Shown here in pieces: positions 33,469 to 41,440 of a stretch of DNA of 59,689 bases. Under the pieces are notes generated by a model that did no database searches, was not told where the DNA came from, and saw nothing but the letters and a program-made list of their open reading frames with translations. The position numbers and the translations under genes are program-made. The stretch comes from Ramlibacter sp. WS9 (GTDB taxonomy: Bacteria > Pseudomonadota > Gammaproteobacteria > Burkholderiales > Burkholderiaceae_C): assembly GCF_003797765.1 (NCBI RefSeq), contig NZ_RKMB01000033.1, positions 1 through 59,689 on the forward strand, read 5' to 3'. Each line of letters opens with the position of its first letter. Position 1 is the first letter of the stretch.

Positions 33469-35046
33469 TCAGGCGGCCTGGTACGCGTCCCGCAACTGCC
33501 GCTTGAGCACCTTCCCGATCTCACTGCGGGGCAGTTCGTCGACATAGCGCACCGCGGACAGCCGCTGCGTCTTGCCCAACTGCCCGTTCGCCCAGGCGCG
33601 CAACTCCTCTTCCGCTGGCGCGCCAGGAGCCCGGACGACAAAGGCCACAGGTGTCTCGCCCCACTCCTGCGAAGGCACACCCACCACCGCGGCATCCGCC
33701 ACGCCAGCATGTTGGCGCAGCACGGCCTCCAGGTCGCTCGGGTAGATGTTGAAGCCGCCGGAGATCACCATGTCCTTGCGCCGGTCCATCAGCGTGAGGA
33801 AACCCTCTTCATCGAAGCGCCCGACGTCGCCGGTGCGGATGAATCGATTGCCCTGCGCGTCATACCACTCGGCCTCGCGCGTCTTCAAGGGCTGGTTGTG
33901 GTACGCCGTCATCATGGATGCGGAGCGGCCGACCACCTCACCGATCTCGCCGAAGGGCAGCTCGCGCTCGTCCTCGTCGATCACGCGGATGTCGTGGCCC
34001 TCGGCGGGCTTGCCCACGGTGTGCAGCTTGTCCGGGAAGTTGTGCGCCTCCAGGATGCAGGTGCCGCCGCCTTCGGTCATGCCATAGAACTCCACCAGGC
34101 CGCCCGGCCAGCGCTGCAGGATGTCGGCCTTGAGATCCGCGAGGAAAGGCGCGCTGGTGCAGAACTTCATCTGAAACGACGACAGGTCGTAGCCGTCGAA
34201 TTCCGGCTGCGCCATGATGCGCCGGTACTGCACGGGCACCAGCATCGCGTGTGTCGCGCGCACCTTTTCCGCCAGCGCGCACCAGGTCGCGGCGTCGAAC
34301 TTGGGCGGCGCCAGCACCGCGCAGCCGCCCTTGGCAAGGGTCGGGAAGAAGCACACCAGCGTGGTGTTGGAGCACAGCGACGTGGCGATCATCGTCACCG
34401 CGCTGAGGCCGTAGCCATAGTTCTCCGCGCGCGCCACGTGCTGCCAGCGCATGCCGTGCGACTGCACGATGCCCTTGGGCGAACCCGTGGTGCCCGACGA
34501 ATAGATGATGTTGAACGCCCAGTCCGGCTGAACGTCGACCTTGCGCGGCCGTGTGCCGGCCGGTGCGAGCCAACGCTCCAGCGAAGGCGATGCGGAGCCG
34601 TCCATGTAGATGCGCTGCACCGGCGTGTCGAAGGCTGGCACGGACCCGTCCACGAAGAAGTGCTCCGCCCCGGTATCGGCCAACATCGCCGCCAGCTGCG
34701 CCGGTGACGACTGCGTGGCCAGCGGCGCCACTGCCACGCCGGCCCGCAAGGCGCCGAGAAACACCGCGGCATATTCGAGCGAATTGGAGGCGCAGATCGC
34801 GATGCTGCGGCGCGGCTTCAAGCCGTCGCGCTGCAGCGAGGCGGCGACCCGGTTTGCCATCGCGTCAAGCTGGGCCCAAGTGACGCTTCGGTCGCCCTGC
34901 ACCAGTGCCAACTGGCGTGGCCGCGCCAAGGCGTGTTCGCGCACGAGGTCGGCGATGGTGCGAAAGGGAGGCGCGTCCGAGGTGGGCGCGGACGCTGCGG
35001 GCGCCGTGGAGGAAAGTGCGGAGGGGTTGCGGGGCATGCGGAGCAT
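33469..35046 (-). CDS. AMP-forming acyl-CoA synthetase/ligase
   Basis: 525 residues of the adenylate-forming superfamily. The P-loop motif is YSSGTTGSPKGIVQSH, the A5 motif FYGMTEGGG, the A7/A8 region IRTGDVGRFDEEGFLTLMDRRKD split by the hinge, and the A10 Lys lies in RSEIGKVLKRQL. It should activate a carboxylic acid as acyl-AMP and transfer it to CoA; the chain or aromatic acid preference is not readable. An N-terminal Ser/Ala stretch before residue 30 is dispensable-looking. Starts at 35046 and 35037 are both possible. It stands alone, facing the RidA-like gene. Confidence 0.88.
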   Translation of the reverse strand: MLRMPRNPSALSSTAPAASAPTSDAPPFRTIADLVREHALARPRQLALVQGDRSVTWAQLDAMANRVAASLQRDGLKPRRSIAICASNSLEYAAVFLGALRAGVAVAPLATQSSPAQLAAMLADTGAEHFFVDGSVPAFDTPVQRIYMDGSASPSLERWLAPAGTRPRKVDVQPDWAFNIIYSSGTTGSPKGIVQSHGMRWQHVARAENYGYGLSAVTMIATSLCSNTTLVCFFPTLAKGGCAVLAPPKFDAATWCALAEKVRATHAMLVPVQYRRIMAQPEFDGYDLSSFQMKFCTSAPFLADLKADILQRWPGGLVEFYGMTEGGGTCILEAHNFPDKLHTVGKPAEGHDIRVIDEDERELPFGEIGEVVGRSASMMTAYHNQPLKTREAEWYDAQGNRFIRTGDVGRFDEEGFLTLMDRRKDMVISGGFNIYPSDLEAVLRQHAGVADAAVVGVPSQEWGETPVAFVVRAPGAPAEEELRAWANGQLGKTQRLSAVRYVDELPRSEIGKVLKRQLRDAYQAA

Positions 35047-35192
35047 CTTAAAACCCGCGGGGCAACGCGGCGGTCACCAATGCAGCGACGCGACTCGCAA
35101 AATTTCTTGCGGCGCTTGCCTGCAAACTAATAAACTACAAATTGGACGCCAATCCACGAGACCCAACGTGGGTGCGGGTCAGAGAGGAGCGA

Positions 35193-35309
35193 ATGAGCAC
35201 TTTGAGGCGACAACACCAGGTTTCCCCGCAGTGTTACCCGCTACGTCAGGCAACCCAGAAGCTGCGCGATCGAATCCGAGCGCACATCGTCCAGACAAAT
35301 GATTCATAG
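35193..35309 (+). CDS. Possible 38-aa small protein
   Basis: ATG 35193 follows an excellent ribosome site (GAGAGGAGCG) and opens 38 codons of a basic peptide (MSTLRRQHQVSP then QKLRDRIRAHIVQ) ending 12 bp before the DUF2306 gene. The good Shine-Dalgarno and the tight spacing are the support; there is no recognised family. It could be a leader peptide, a gene remnant or chance. The rest of 35047-35321 shows AT-richer sequence than the neighbours and no clear structure. Confidence 0.35.
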   Translation: MSTLRRQHQVSPQCYPLRQATQKLRDRIRAHIVQTNDS

Positions 35310-35321
35310 GAACCGGGAAAA

Positions 35322-36008
35322 ATGCAACGAAGAGCAGCGACAGCAGTGCTCAGTACATTGGTGGTTGCCTTGGCGGCTACGGGAGTGGTCATGGTTGTGC
35401 TCAGGGCGCTTCTCCTTGCCGAGGCCTTCTCTGGCAATACCCCGTCACCGGCCGACCCGTACGACGGCGGTTACGCGCGGCATCCCGGCCTGACGTTGCT
35501 CCACATAGTGCCGGGTCTTGTCTTCGTGATTCTGGGACCCCTTCAGTTCGCCACCAGGATTCGCGCTCGATATACCAACCTCCACAGATGGTGCGGCCGT
35601 ATCTATGTGGCGTCCGGTGCGGTTGTCGGTGTGAGCGCGCTGGTCCTGGGAGTCGTCGTCGGCTTTGCAGGTTCGACGGAAACAACCGCTGTCACGTTTT
35701 TCTCCACGCTGTTTCTGATCTCCCTTGGCCTCGCCGTTTTCCGGATCCGCCGGCGCGAAGTCGCCGCCCATCGCGAATGGATGATTCGCGCTTTTGCCCT
35801 CGGTTTGGCAGTGACCACCATGCGTCCGATGGTGGGGATACTCACCGCCCTGGCTGGCCTGCCGTTTTCGGAGGCCCTTGGAATTTCCTTCTGGTTGGCG
35901 TTTTCGCTGCATTTGGTTCTGGCGGAATGCTGGATCAGCTTTACACGCACAGAGCGAAATCCCGTAAGCGCGACCGTGAGCGTGCCATCAACTTCACGTT
36001 TCCCATGA
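35322..36008 (+). CDS. DUF2306 multi-pass membrane protein
   Basis: 228 residues with about six transmembrane helices. It carries the DUF2306 pattern with HPGLTLLHIVPGLVF, LGPLQFATRIR, NLHRWCGRIYV and AAHREWMIRAFAL. Conserved histidines within helices suggest haem or metal binding, but this is not established. The function is unknown. The stop codon overlaps the ATG of the following small membrane protein by 4 bp. Codon and base use are visibly less GC-biased than in the housekeeping blocks, like the whole islet. Confidence 0.8.
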   Translation: MQRRAATAVLSTLVVALAATGVVMVVLRALLLAEAFSGNTPSPADPYDGGYARHPGLTLLHIVPGLVFVILGPLQFATRIRARYTNLHRWCGRIYVASGAVVGVSALVLGVVVGFAGSTETTAVTFFSTLFLISLGLAVFRIRRREVAAHREWMIRAFALGLAVTTMRPMVGILTALAGLPFSEALGISFWLAFSLHLVLAECWISFTRTERNPVSATVSVPSTSRFP

Positions 36009-36331
36009 ACGAATCCACCCTCGGTTCGGTGTTGGCCATGCTTGTAGTCGCCACGCTCGCTTACTTCATAGCTCGATGGCTATGTATTGTCGTCAGAGGC
36101 AAGTACGCGTGGATTCTGTTCGTGCTTGCATTCATCGCAACCGCCCTGTCGATCTTCACAGTGGATGTGAATGTTCCACTTTCCCGATCGCACTTCCGGC
36201 CCTCGGGTGATCCCGCGCCACCGTGGGTTGCGTTGCTGGCTTGGCTGTTCAGGATACTTCCTCTTTTTGTGCTTGTCGTTGACCAACTTCTCCCATCTTG
36301 GAGGAAACGCTTTGAGAAAACTCGCCGGTAG
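36005..36331 (+). CDS. Small membrane protein, unknown
   Basis: 108 residues with three hydrophobic helices (about 7-28, 33-52 and 80-98), a basic loop after the first and a basic tail (RKRFEKTRR). Its ATG overlaps the DUF2306 stop by 4 bp (ATGA), so it is probably translated with it and may be its membrane partner. No family recognised. The upstream in-frame extension overlaps DUF2306 fully and is not used. Confidence 0.55.
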   Translation: MNESTLGSVLAMLVVATLAYFIARWLCIVVRGKYAWILFVLAFIATALSIFTVDVNVPLSRSHFRPSGDPAPPWVALLAWLFRILPLFVLVVDQLLPSWRKRFEKTRR

Positions 36332-36436
36332 CAGGTCACTACTGCTTGCGGAAACGCCATGCGGTTCGACGGCATATATCTACCTACATGAGCTTCCACA
36401 CCGAGGCGAATCTTCACTTCCCAACCGAGACAAGAA

Positions 36437-36604
36437 ATGAACCCACGAATTCAAAGCCGGCTAGCTGAACTGCGACAGGAATACGAAACCGGAAAGGCGC
36501 AACTCGCTGCTTCTGAGTCTCGAACAGAGCAACTGCGAATGACGCTGGAACGAATTCGCGGCGCCATCCAAGTCCTGGAAGAGCTGGCAGCGGAAGGTGA
36601 ATGA
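36437..36604 (+). CDS. Short coiled-coil protein (55 aa)
   Basis: ATG 36437 (MNPRIQSRLAELRQEYETGK) opens a charged, heptad-like peptide of 55 residues, almost entirely helical and ending VLEELAAEGE. A ribosome-site-like GAGACAAG precedes it. The stop lies within the region of the next gene's start (ATG 36609). Such peptides are often small adaptor or scaffold proteins. No family recognised. The preceding 36332-36436 shows no gene. Confidence 0.5.
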   Translation: MNPRIQSRLAELRQEYETGKAQLAASESRTEQLRMTLERIRGAIQVLEELAAEGE

Positions 36605-36608
36605 CGGA

Positions 36609-36950
36609 ATGGGAGTACGGCTGGCCACCGTTCGCAAGTTCGCACTGTCATTGCCCGAGGTAGGCGAGGAGCCGCACCATGACTACGCGTCGTTCAGAGT
36701 TCGCGGCAAGATATTCGTCACCGTGCCGCCTGGGGACGAGTTCGTACATGTGTTCGTCCCAGAGCAGATCCGCGAGCAGGCGCTGGCCGTGCATGGCGCC
36801 TTCCTGGAAAAGCTGTTCTGGGGCGCAAAGGCGTTGGGCCTGAAGGTCAGGCTGGCCGAGGCGGACGCAGAAGCAGTCAAACTGCTGGTTCGGCAGGCTT
36901 GGGAGCACAAGGCACCGAAAGCACTGGTCACCGATTTGCCGCACCCCTAG
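36609..36950 (+). CDS. MmcQ/YjbR-family protein
   Basis: 113 residues from ATG 36609 with a GGAAGG ribosome site; GTG 36597 is an alternative that overlaps the previous gene. It carries the MmcQ/YjbR (CyaY-like fold) pattern: VRKFALSLPEVGEEPHHDY, FRVRGKIFVTV, and C-terminal LVRQAWEHKAPKALV. These are small DNA-binding-like or metal-site-free single-domain proteins of unknown role. It is one of several unrelated short genes in the islet. Confidence 0.8.
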   Translation: MGVRLATVRKFALSLPEVGEEPHHDYASFRVRGKIFVTVPPGDEFVHVFVPEQIREQALAVHGAFLEKLFWGAKALGLKVRLAEADAEAVKLLVRQAWEHKAPKALVTDLPHP

Positions 36951-36965
36951 CTTGAAGGAGTTGCC

Positions 36966-37430
36966 ATGCATCTATCGAGACATGTCGAGAGCTATCGCTT
37001 CTGGGATGTGGTGGTTCAGTGGGCTCGCGAGCGAATGCAGCACGAGCACCTGGTCGCGCGGGTTCTGGCCAAGGGCGTCATTCGAGAGGGGCTGCGCGTC
37101 CAGAGCGTGGACCCGAAGTGGGCGAGCGTCGGCTCCTTCGAGCTGCGGGGCGCTCCCCTCGTGGGGTACGTTTCGAGGGAAGGCGACTTGCCCATATTCG
37201 TTCGAGCACCGGCTTTGAAGCATTTGCGCAGCGTGGTCGAACGAGCTGCAGTGCCCGAGCCGGAGCAGCTTCACGATGAGTTTGTTTCCAAGCAGGACTT
37301 CCACGCCTGGCTGATCCGAAATCACATCCTTCCGCCGTCGTTCTGGTACGAAGTTCCTGAAAAACTGCGGGCTGACACTTCGGTCGAACAGCGACTTTCT
37401 CCCGTGAGCCAACGAGCCCACACACCTTAG
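36966..37430 (+). CDS. Hypothetical protein (154 aa)
   Basis: ATG 36966 with a GAAGGAG ribosome site. The protein has no membrane helix. The first 35 residues look helical (FWDVVVQWARERMQHEHLVA), then comes a beta-rich central part, and aromatic-rich FHAWLIRNHILPPSFWYEV near residues 117-135. I do not recognise a family. Its stop codon is the start of the ribosome site of the next gene (TAGGAG), so the two are probably co-translated. Confidence 0.6.
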   Translation: MHLSRHVESYRFWDVVVQWARERMQHEHLVARVLAKGVIREGLRVQSVDPKWASVGSFELRGAPLVGYVSREGDLPIFVRAPALKHLRSVVERAAVPEPEQLHDEFVSKQDFHAWLIRNHILPPSFWYEVPEKLRADTSVEQRLSPVSQRAHTP

Positions 37431-37439
37431 GAGCGCGAA

Positions 37440-37829
37440 ATTCACGCACTTCTGCACACCATCGGCGCCATCCTGATACTCCCGTACCTGTTCTTCGCCG
37501 CCTTGTTCCTGCTCATTGGCGAGGCGGCAAGATCGAAAGGGTTGTTCGCGCTTGCCGACGTCGTGCTTCACCACGCGACCTGGATCCTGCGTTGGGGAAT
37601 CTATGGCTTCGCGCTTCTTTGGCTGTGCCTCGTGGCGATGGGGTTCTTCGCCCAATTTCAAAGAATGAGCGCGCTTTGTCTCTGCCTGCTGGCCATCGGC
37701 AGCCTCGTCGTGATCGTGGTTCTGCAATCTTCACCGTTCGAAGCCGGCCAACTCTTCTTCCTCGCGCCCTGCATCGCAGTCGCGGTCATGAGTGGCTGGT
37801 TGTTCGCACGGGCCGGGGGCGGCGTATAG
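37440..37829 (+). CDS. Small membrane protein with possible ATT start
   Basis: The frame open from the preceding stop (TAG at 37428-37430) encodes a first membrane helix (IGAILILPYLFFAALFLLIG) that begins before any ATG, GTG or TTG near a ribosome site. AGGAG at 37429-37433 lies 6 bp before ATT 37440, which would start a 129-residue protein with four membrane helices. TTG 37503 would cut into the first helix. ATT starts are rare, so either this is one, or a base upstream is misread, or CTG 37452 is used. No family recognised. Confidence 0.5.
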   Translation: MHALLHTIGAILILPYLFFAALFLLIGEAARSKGLFALADVVLHHATWILRWGIYGFALLWLCLVAMGFFAQFQRMSALCLCLLAIGSLVVIVVLQSSPFEAGQLFFLAPCIAVAVMSGWLFARAGGGV

Positions 37830-37907
37830 AGCGCAGCGCAGAGGCCCCCTTTTCAGCCGCTCGACTTGGGTGCAGAATCGAGCGTCCTCAACGGTACACA
37901 AAAGAAC

Positions 37908-38378
37908 ATGAAAAAAGTCTTGATGTACGTCGCCAACCGGATCTGGCTCATTCTTGGAATCTATTCCCTGAGCCTGCTGGCCGGCGCTGCGAGTTTCGCC
38001 CTGCTGGAACAAAAGAGTTTCGGCGAGGGACTCTGGTGGGCGGCCGTCACGGCATTGACGATCGGCTACGGGGACTTGACGCCCGTCACCCCAGCCGGCC
38101 GCGTCGCAGGCACCTTCTTCGGCCACTTCTGGATTTTCGTGGTCATCCCCATGATCATCGCGAACATCATTCTTCACCTGATCGAAGACAAGAATATCTT
38201 CACCGACGAGGAACAGCGGGAGCTGATGCGAAGAATCCAGCATGTCGAGCAGTTGCTGGACCGGGACTTGGCGCTGGGCCAGAACACGACGGCAAACCGC
38301 CCGCCGGCCCTGGCGACGCCAACACCTTCCATCGAAGCGGATGCTGCGAGCTGGCACGCCAGCCGTCCGGTCGCATGA
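37908..38378 (+). CDS. Two-helix potassium channel
   Basis: 156 residues from ATG 37908 (MKKVLMYVANRIW). The pore module has a first helix (about 10-31), a pore loop with selectivity filter TIGYGD (51-56), and a second helix (about 70-92), the Ion_trans_2 / KcsA-like plan. A charged helical tail (DEEQRELMRRIQHVEQLLDR) probably assembles the tetramer. A TTG 14 codons upstream is in frame but lacks a ribosome site. It should conduct K+ across the inner membrane. No RCK regulatory domain is attached. Confidence 0.85.
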   Translation: MKKVLMYVANRIWLILGIYSLSLLAGAASFALLEQKSFGEGLWWAAVTALTIGYGDLTPVTPAGRVAGTFFGHFWIFVVIPMIIANIILHLIEDKNIFTDEEQRELMRRIQHVEQLLDRDLALGQNTTANRPPALATPTPSIEADAASWHASRPVA

Positions 38379-38397
38379 GCGGAGATGGAGGGTGGGC

Positions 38398-38482
38398 ATG
38401 CAATTGAACACAACACGTCTTCGTGGACGACATTGCGGCGGCGAAGTTGTTCTATTCGCAGAGCCTTGGGCTCGTGGCCTGA
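38398..38482 (+). pseudogene. Remnant of a VOC/glyoxalase-family gene
   Basis: ATG 38398 gives MQLN, then after a one-base shift near 38407-38416 the next frame reads VFVDDIAAAKLFYSQSLGLV and a stop at 38480. This is the typical start of a VOC-family domain (F-V-D-D-xxAA-x-FY-x-x-x-LGL). Only about 25 codons survive, so it is a decayed fragment. The rest of 38379-38589 shows only a small CCGCC-ctcct-GGCGG hairpin before the next operon. Confidence 0.6.
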
Positions 38483-38589
38483 CACCGCCGTAGGGCTGGG
38501 GCCCTGCAAAGTCGGCGTCAATTAAACTGCTGCGAATTTCCCGCCCTCCTGGCGGCTCCACCGGGCCTCGGGTTCCTACGCCGCACTGC

Positions 38590-39534
38590 ATGTCATCGAA
38601 TGGCCATTTCAACCCGCCACTGCCCACGAGTGAGGCTGCATTGGCGCTGCGCGCCCTGCTGGACCGCGCGTCGGCGTTGCGGGCCGAGGGCCGTGAGACG
38701 GATGCGGTCGCCTGCGGTCCCGCGATATTGGAAGCCTACTTCGAGGCGGAGCAGAGCCGTGCGATCAACCGTCGCGATCCGCGCGGCTTCACGGAAAAGC
38801 TGTTTTGCCGCATGCTCGACGTGCACGAACAAGGGTGCCCGACCTATTCAAGGCTGTCCGACAAGCTTGCGGTGCGCGACTTCGTGGCGGGGCGCGTGGG
38901 CGAGCGGTTCTTGACCCCGGTGCTTTGGTCGGGCGACGACGCGCGGGAGATTCCGTGGGAACGACTGCCGCCAGAGATCTTGCTGAAGTGCAACGAAGGC
39001 TCGGGGAAAGGTGCGCGCCTTGCGGCACCGTACCAACCCGAAGCGGCGCAGGCGCTGGCGCTTCGCTGGCAGTCGCAGTCTTATTACTGGTTTCGGCGCG
39101 AATTCCACTATTGGGATGTGCCACGCCGGCTATTGGTCGACGAGCGGCTCGACGACGGCCATCCGGACGGGCCGATCGACTACATCTTCTTCTGTTTCGA
39201 TGGTGTCCCGCGCCTCGCCCAGGTGGGTAGCCGCTCGCACACGATTCACCGCTTCTTCACCCCGGACTGGGAAGCCGTGCAGTTGACCTATCGCGAGCGG
39301 TACGAGACGCCCCACATCCCCCGGCCGGCCGTGCTTTCGCAAATGCTCGAGGCCGCCGCGGCGCTCTCGGCCGGCTTCGATTTCGTGCGTGTCGACTTTT
39401 ACTGCTGCGGCAACGACATCCGGTTCGGCGAACTCACTTTCACGCCCCGCGCGGGATGGATCCACTTCAAGCCGGCGGAATGGGACATGCGCCTTGGAGA
39501 CTGGTGGCACTACAGGGGGCTGCCGGATGCCTGA
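38590..39534 (+). CDS. TupA-like ATP-grasp protein
   Basis: 314 residues. After an N-terminal helical part the chain shows the TupA-like ATP-grasp pattern: LSDKLAVRDFVAGRVGE, LPPEILLKCNEGSGKG, the REFHYWDVPRRLLVDERL region, IDYIFFCFDG, VRVDFYCCGNDIRFGELTF and the GW-x-x-F ending. TupA-like ligases are linked to teichuronopeptide and polysaccharide pathways and probably join amino acids to sugars. It is first of four genes that overlap one another by 4-8 bp. ATG 38590 is the only good start. Confidence 0.85.
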   Translation: MSSNGHFNPPLPTSEAALALRALLDRASALRAEGRETDAVACGPAILEAYFEAEQSRAINRRDPRGFTEKLFCRMLDVHEQGCPTYSRLSDKLAVRDFVAGRVGERFLTPVLWSGDDAREIPWERLPPEILLKCNEGSGKGARLAAPYQPEAAQALALRWQSQSYYWFRREFHYWDVPRRLLVDERLDDGHPDGPIDYIFFCFDGVPRLAQVGSRSHTIHRFFTPDWEAVQLTYRERYETPHIPRPAVLSQMLEAAAALSAGFDFVRVDFYCCGNDIRFGELTFTPRAGWIHFKPAEWDMRLGDWWHYRGLPDA

Positions 39535-41440
39535 GATGACCGGCGCGGGCGCCGGTCAGGCGGTCGAATACCGCGGTACGCCGGTCGCGCTCGCGGCCAG
39601 CTGGCAGGTGGTGCAAGGGCACGCCTATGGGTTGCGCGGGTATGTGCTGCTTGGGTTGGTCCGGTGGCCGGTGAATACCAGCTGGAAGACCGGCGCCATG
39701 GTCCCTTTCCTGCACGAGGAAGGTGGGCTGTCCCTGGCTGACGCAGAGCGGCACCTGGCCAAGGGTTTCGGCATCGATGCGTTCCTCGCGCTGTTGGCTG
39801 TGTTGGAGAAGTCATCGTACTCGCCGGTCACGCAGCCAGGCGTGCAAATGGCGCCCGCCGTCGTCCGGGATGGTTCGGTGACGTTCTCATTGGCGCTGCC
39901 AAGCTGCCTACCCAATTTCACCCTGGGGCTCGCGGAGTGGCTGGTGTCTTCCATCAACTTGGGCCACAGCAACTTGCCACCGGCACGGCGTCGTGCTCTC
40001 GCCGACACCGTCAACCCGCGGCTCATAGCGGCCCGCGACGCTTTGAAAGCGAAGATGCAGGCCGGCGGTGTCAACACCGTGCGCATTGCCCGGGCGTGCG
40101 CCGACATGCAGTTGCCGCTCCAATGGCTGCCCGGCGGTTTCATCTACGTTGGCTCGGGGCCCTATGGGCGCTTCTTTCGAAGCACGGAGACGGAGTGGAC
40201 TCCGGCGCTTGCGGCGAACCTGGCGCGGTCGAAAGCACTGACGGCTTCCCTGTTGCGGCAGCACGGCCTGCCTGCGCCCACACACCAGATGGTGAATTCC
40301 GAGGAGGAAGCGGTGCAGGCGGCGCGTACGCTGGGCTACCCCGTCGTGGTAAAGCCCGAGGACAGCGATGGCGGGCAAGGTGTGCACGCGGGCCTGCGCA
40401 CCGAAGAGCAGGTGCGGCGCTGTTACGCGCTGGCGGCCGCCGTCTCGCGAAAGGTCCTGGTAGAGAGCCACATCGAAGGCCAGGACTATCGCATCACCGT
40501 TGAAAACGGCAAGATCGTCAAGGCCATCGGCCGGCAGCCGGGCGGAGTGCTCGGGGACGGTCGCCGGTCGGTGGAGGAAATCATCCGGGCCGCCGTCGCG
40601 GCGACCACCGGGGACCGTCGGCGCACCAGCATGATTTCGCTGGACGAGGAAGCGCTGGGGATTCTTGCCGAACGCGGCATGACGGCACGGAGCGTGCCGC
40701 CCGCCGGCGAATTCGTCGTGCTGAGGCGGCGCGCAAACATATCCACCGGCGGCATCAGCCGCGACGTCATGGACCAGATCCATCCGGACAACGCGCGCCT
40801 CGCGCTTCGCGCCACCCAGGCGCTGCGCCTGGACCTGGCGGGCATCGACCTCATCATCCCGGACATCTCCGTGTCGTGGATGGATTGCAAAGCAGGCATC
40901 TGCGAGGTGAATTCGCAGCCGCAGATCAACACGGAGTTCGCGCCAAACGTCTACCGCGACCTGCTTGCCCGCATGGTGCCCGCACCCGGCCGCATGCGCA
41001 CGGTTCTCGTCCTGCACGCGTCGGATGCGCTGGAAAGCGACGCCGGCGTGGCCGCGGCGGCGCAGCAGCTGGTGCAACGTGGCGAGCGCGTGCTGTCCAC
41101 GCGCCGGGACGGCACATGGCTGAACGATGAACGGCTCGCCCCGCCGGGCCGCGACGCGTTTGCCGCTGCGATGGCGGCGGAACTCGAACGCGAGGCCACC
41201 GCGGTGGTCGCCGCGCTCACCACCGAAGAGGTGCTCAAGCAAGGCTTGCCGTGGTTGCACCTGGACCAGGTGCGCGTACTGTGCGGCCCGGGGCCGGGGC
41301 TGGTACCGCGCCTGAACGCGTGCCTGAAACTGTTGGCCCCGCACATGGCGGGCGATTTGCTGCTCGATGCGGCAACCGCCGAACTCATCGACCCGCCTGT
41401 CCTGGCGCGGTTTACGGTTTCCGTCGGATCGCATTCATGA
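39527..41440 (+). CDS. Cyanophycin-synthetase-like ATP-grasp ligase
   Basis: 637 residues from ATG 39527, overlapping the TupA-like stop by 8 bp; ATG 39536 is an alternative. Residues about 10-220 resemble the CphA N-terminal region. The ATP-grasp core at about 220-480 has TLGYPVVVKPEDSDGGQGV, VLVESHIEGQDYRITV, GDGRRSVEEII, VLRRRANISTGGISRDV and GICEVNSQPQINTEF. The C-terminal about 150 residues recall part of a Mur-ligase-like domain, but the CphA Mur ligase half is otherwise missing. So it may add one amino acid to an acceptor and need a partner. The TupA-like and glycosyltransferase genes beside it suggest a glycan or peptidyl acceptor. Confidence 0.85.
   Translation: MPEMTGAGAGQAVEYRGTPVALAASWQVVQGHAYGLRGYVLLGLVRWPVNTSWKTGAMVPFLHEEGGLSLADAERHLAKGFGIDAFLALLAVLEKSSYSPVTQPGVQMAPAVVRDGSVTFSLALPSCLPNFTLGLAEWLVSSINLGHSNLPPARRRALADTVNPRLIAARDALKAKMQAGGVNTVRIARACADMQLPLQWLPGGFIYVGSGPYGRFFRSTETEWTPALAANLARSKALTASLLRQHGLPAPTHQMVNSEEEAVQAARTLGYPVVVKPEDSDGGQGVHAGLRTEEQVRRCYALAAAVSRKVLVESHIEGQDYRITVENGKIVKAIGRQPGGVLGDGRRSVEEIIRAAVAATTGDRRRTSMISLDEEALGILAERGMTARSVPPAGEFVVLRRRANISTGGISRDVMDQIHPDNARLALRATQALRLDLAGIDLIIPDISVSWMDCKAGICEVNSQPQINTEFAPNVYRDLLARMVPAPGRMRTVLVLHASDALESDAGVAAAAQQLVQRGERVLSTRRDGTWLNDERLAPPGRDAFAAAMAAELEREATAVVAALTTEEVLKQGLPWLHLDQVRVLCGPGPGLVPRLNACLKLLAPHMAGDLLLDAATAELIDPPVLARFTVSVGSHS

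Noticed and set aside
35050..38589. Possible integron cassette array
   Set aside because: Short co-directional genes suggested it, but I found no integrase and no convincing attC-type inverted sites between them.
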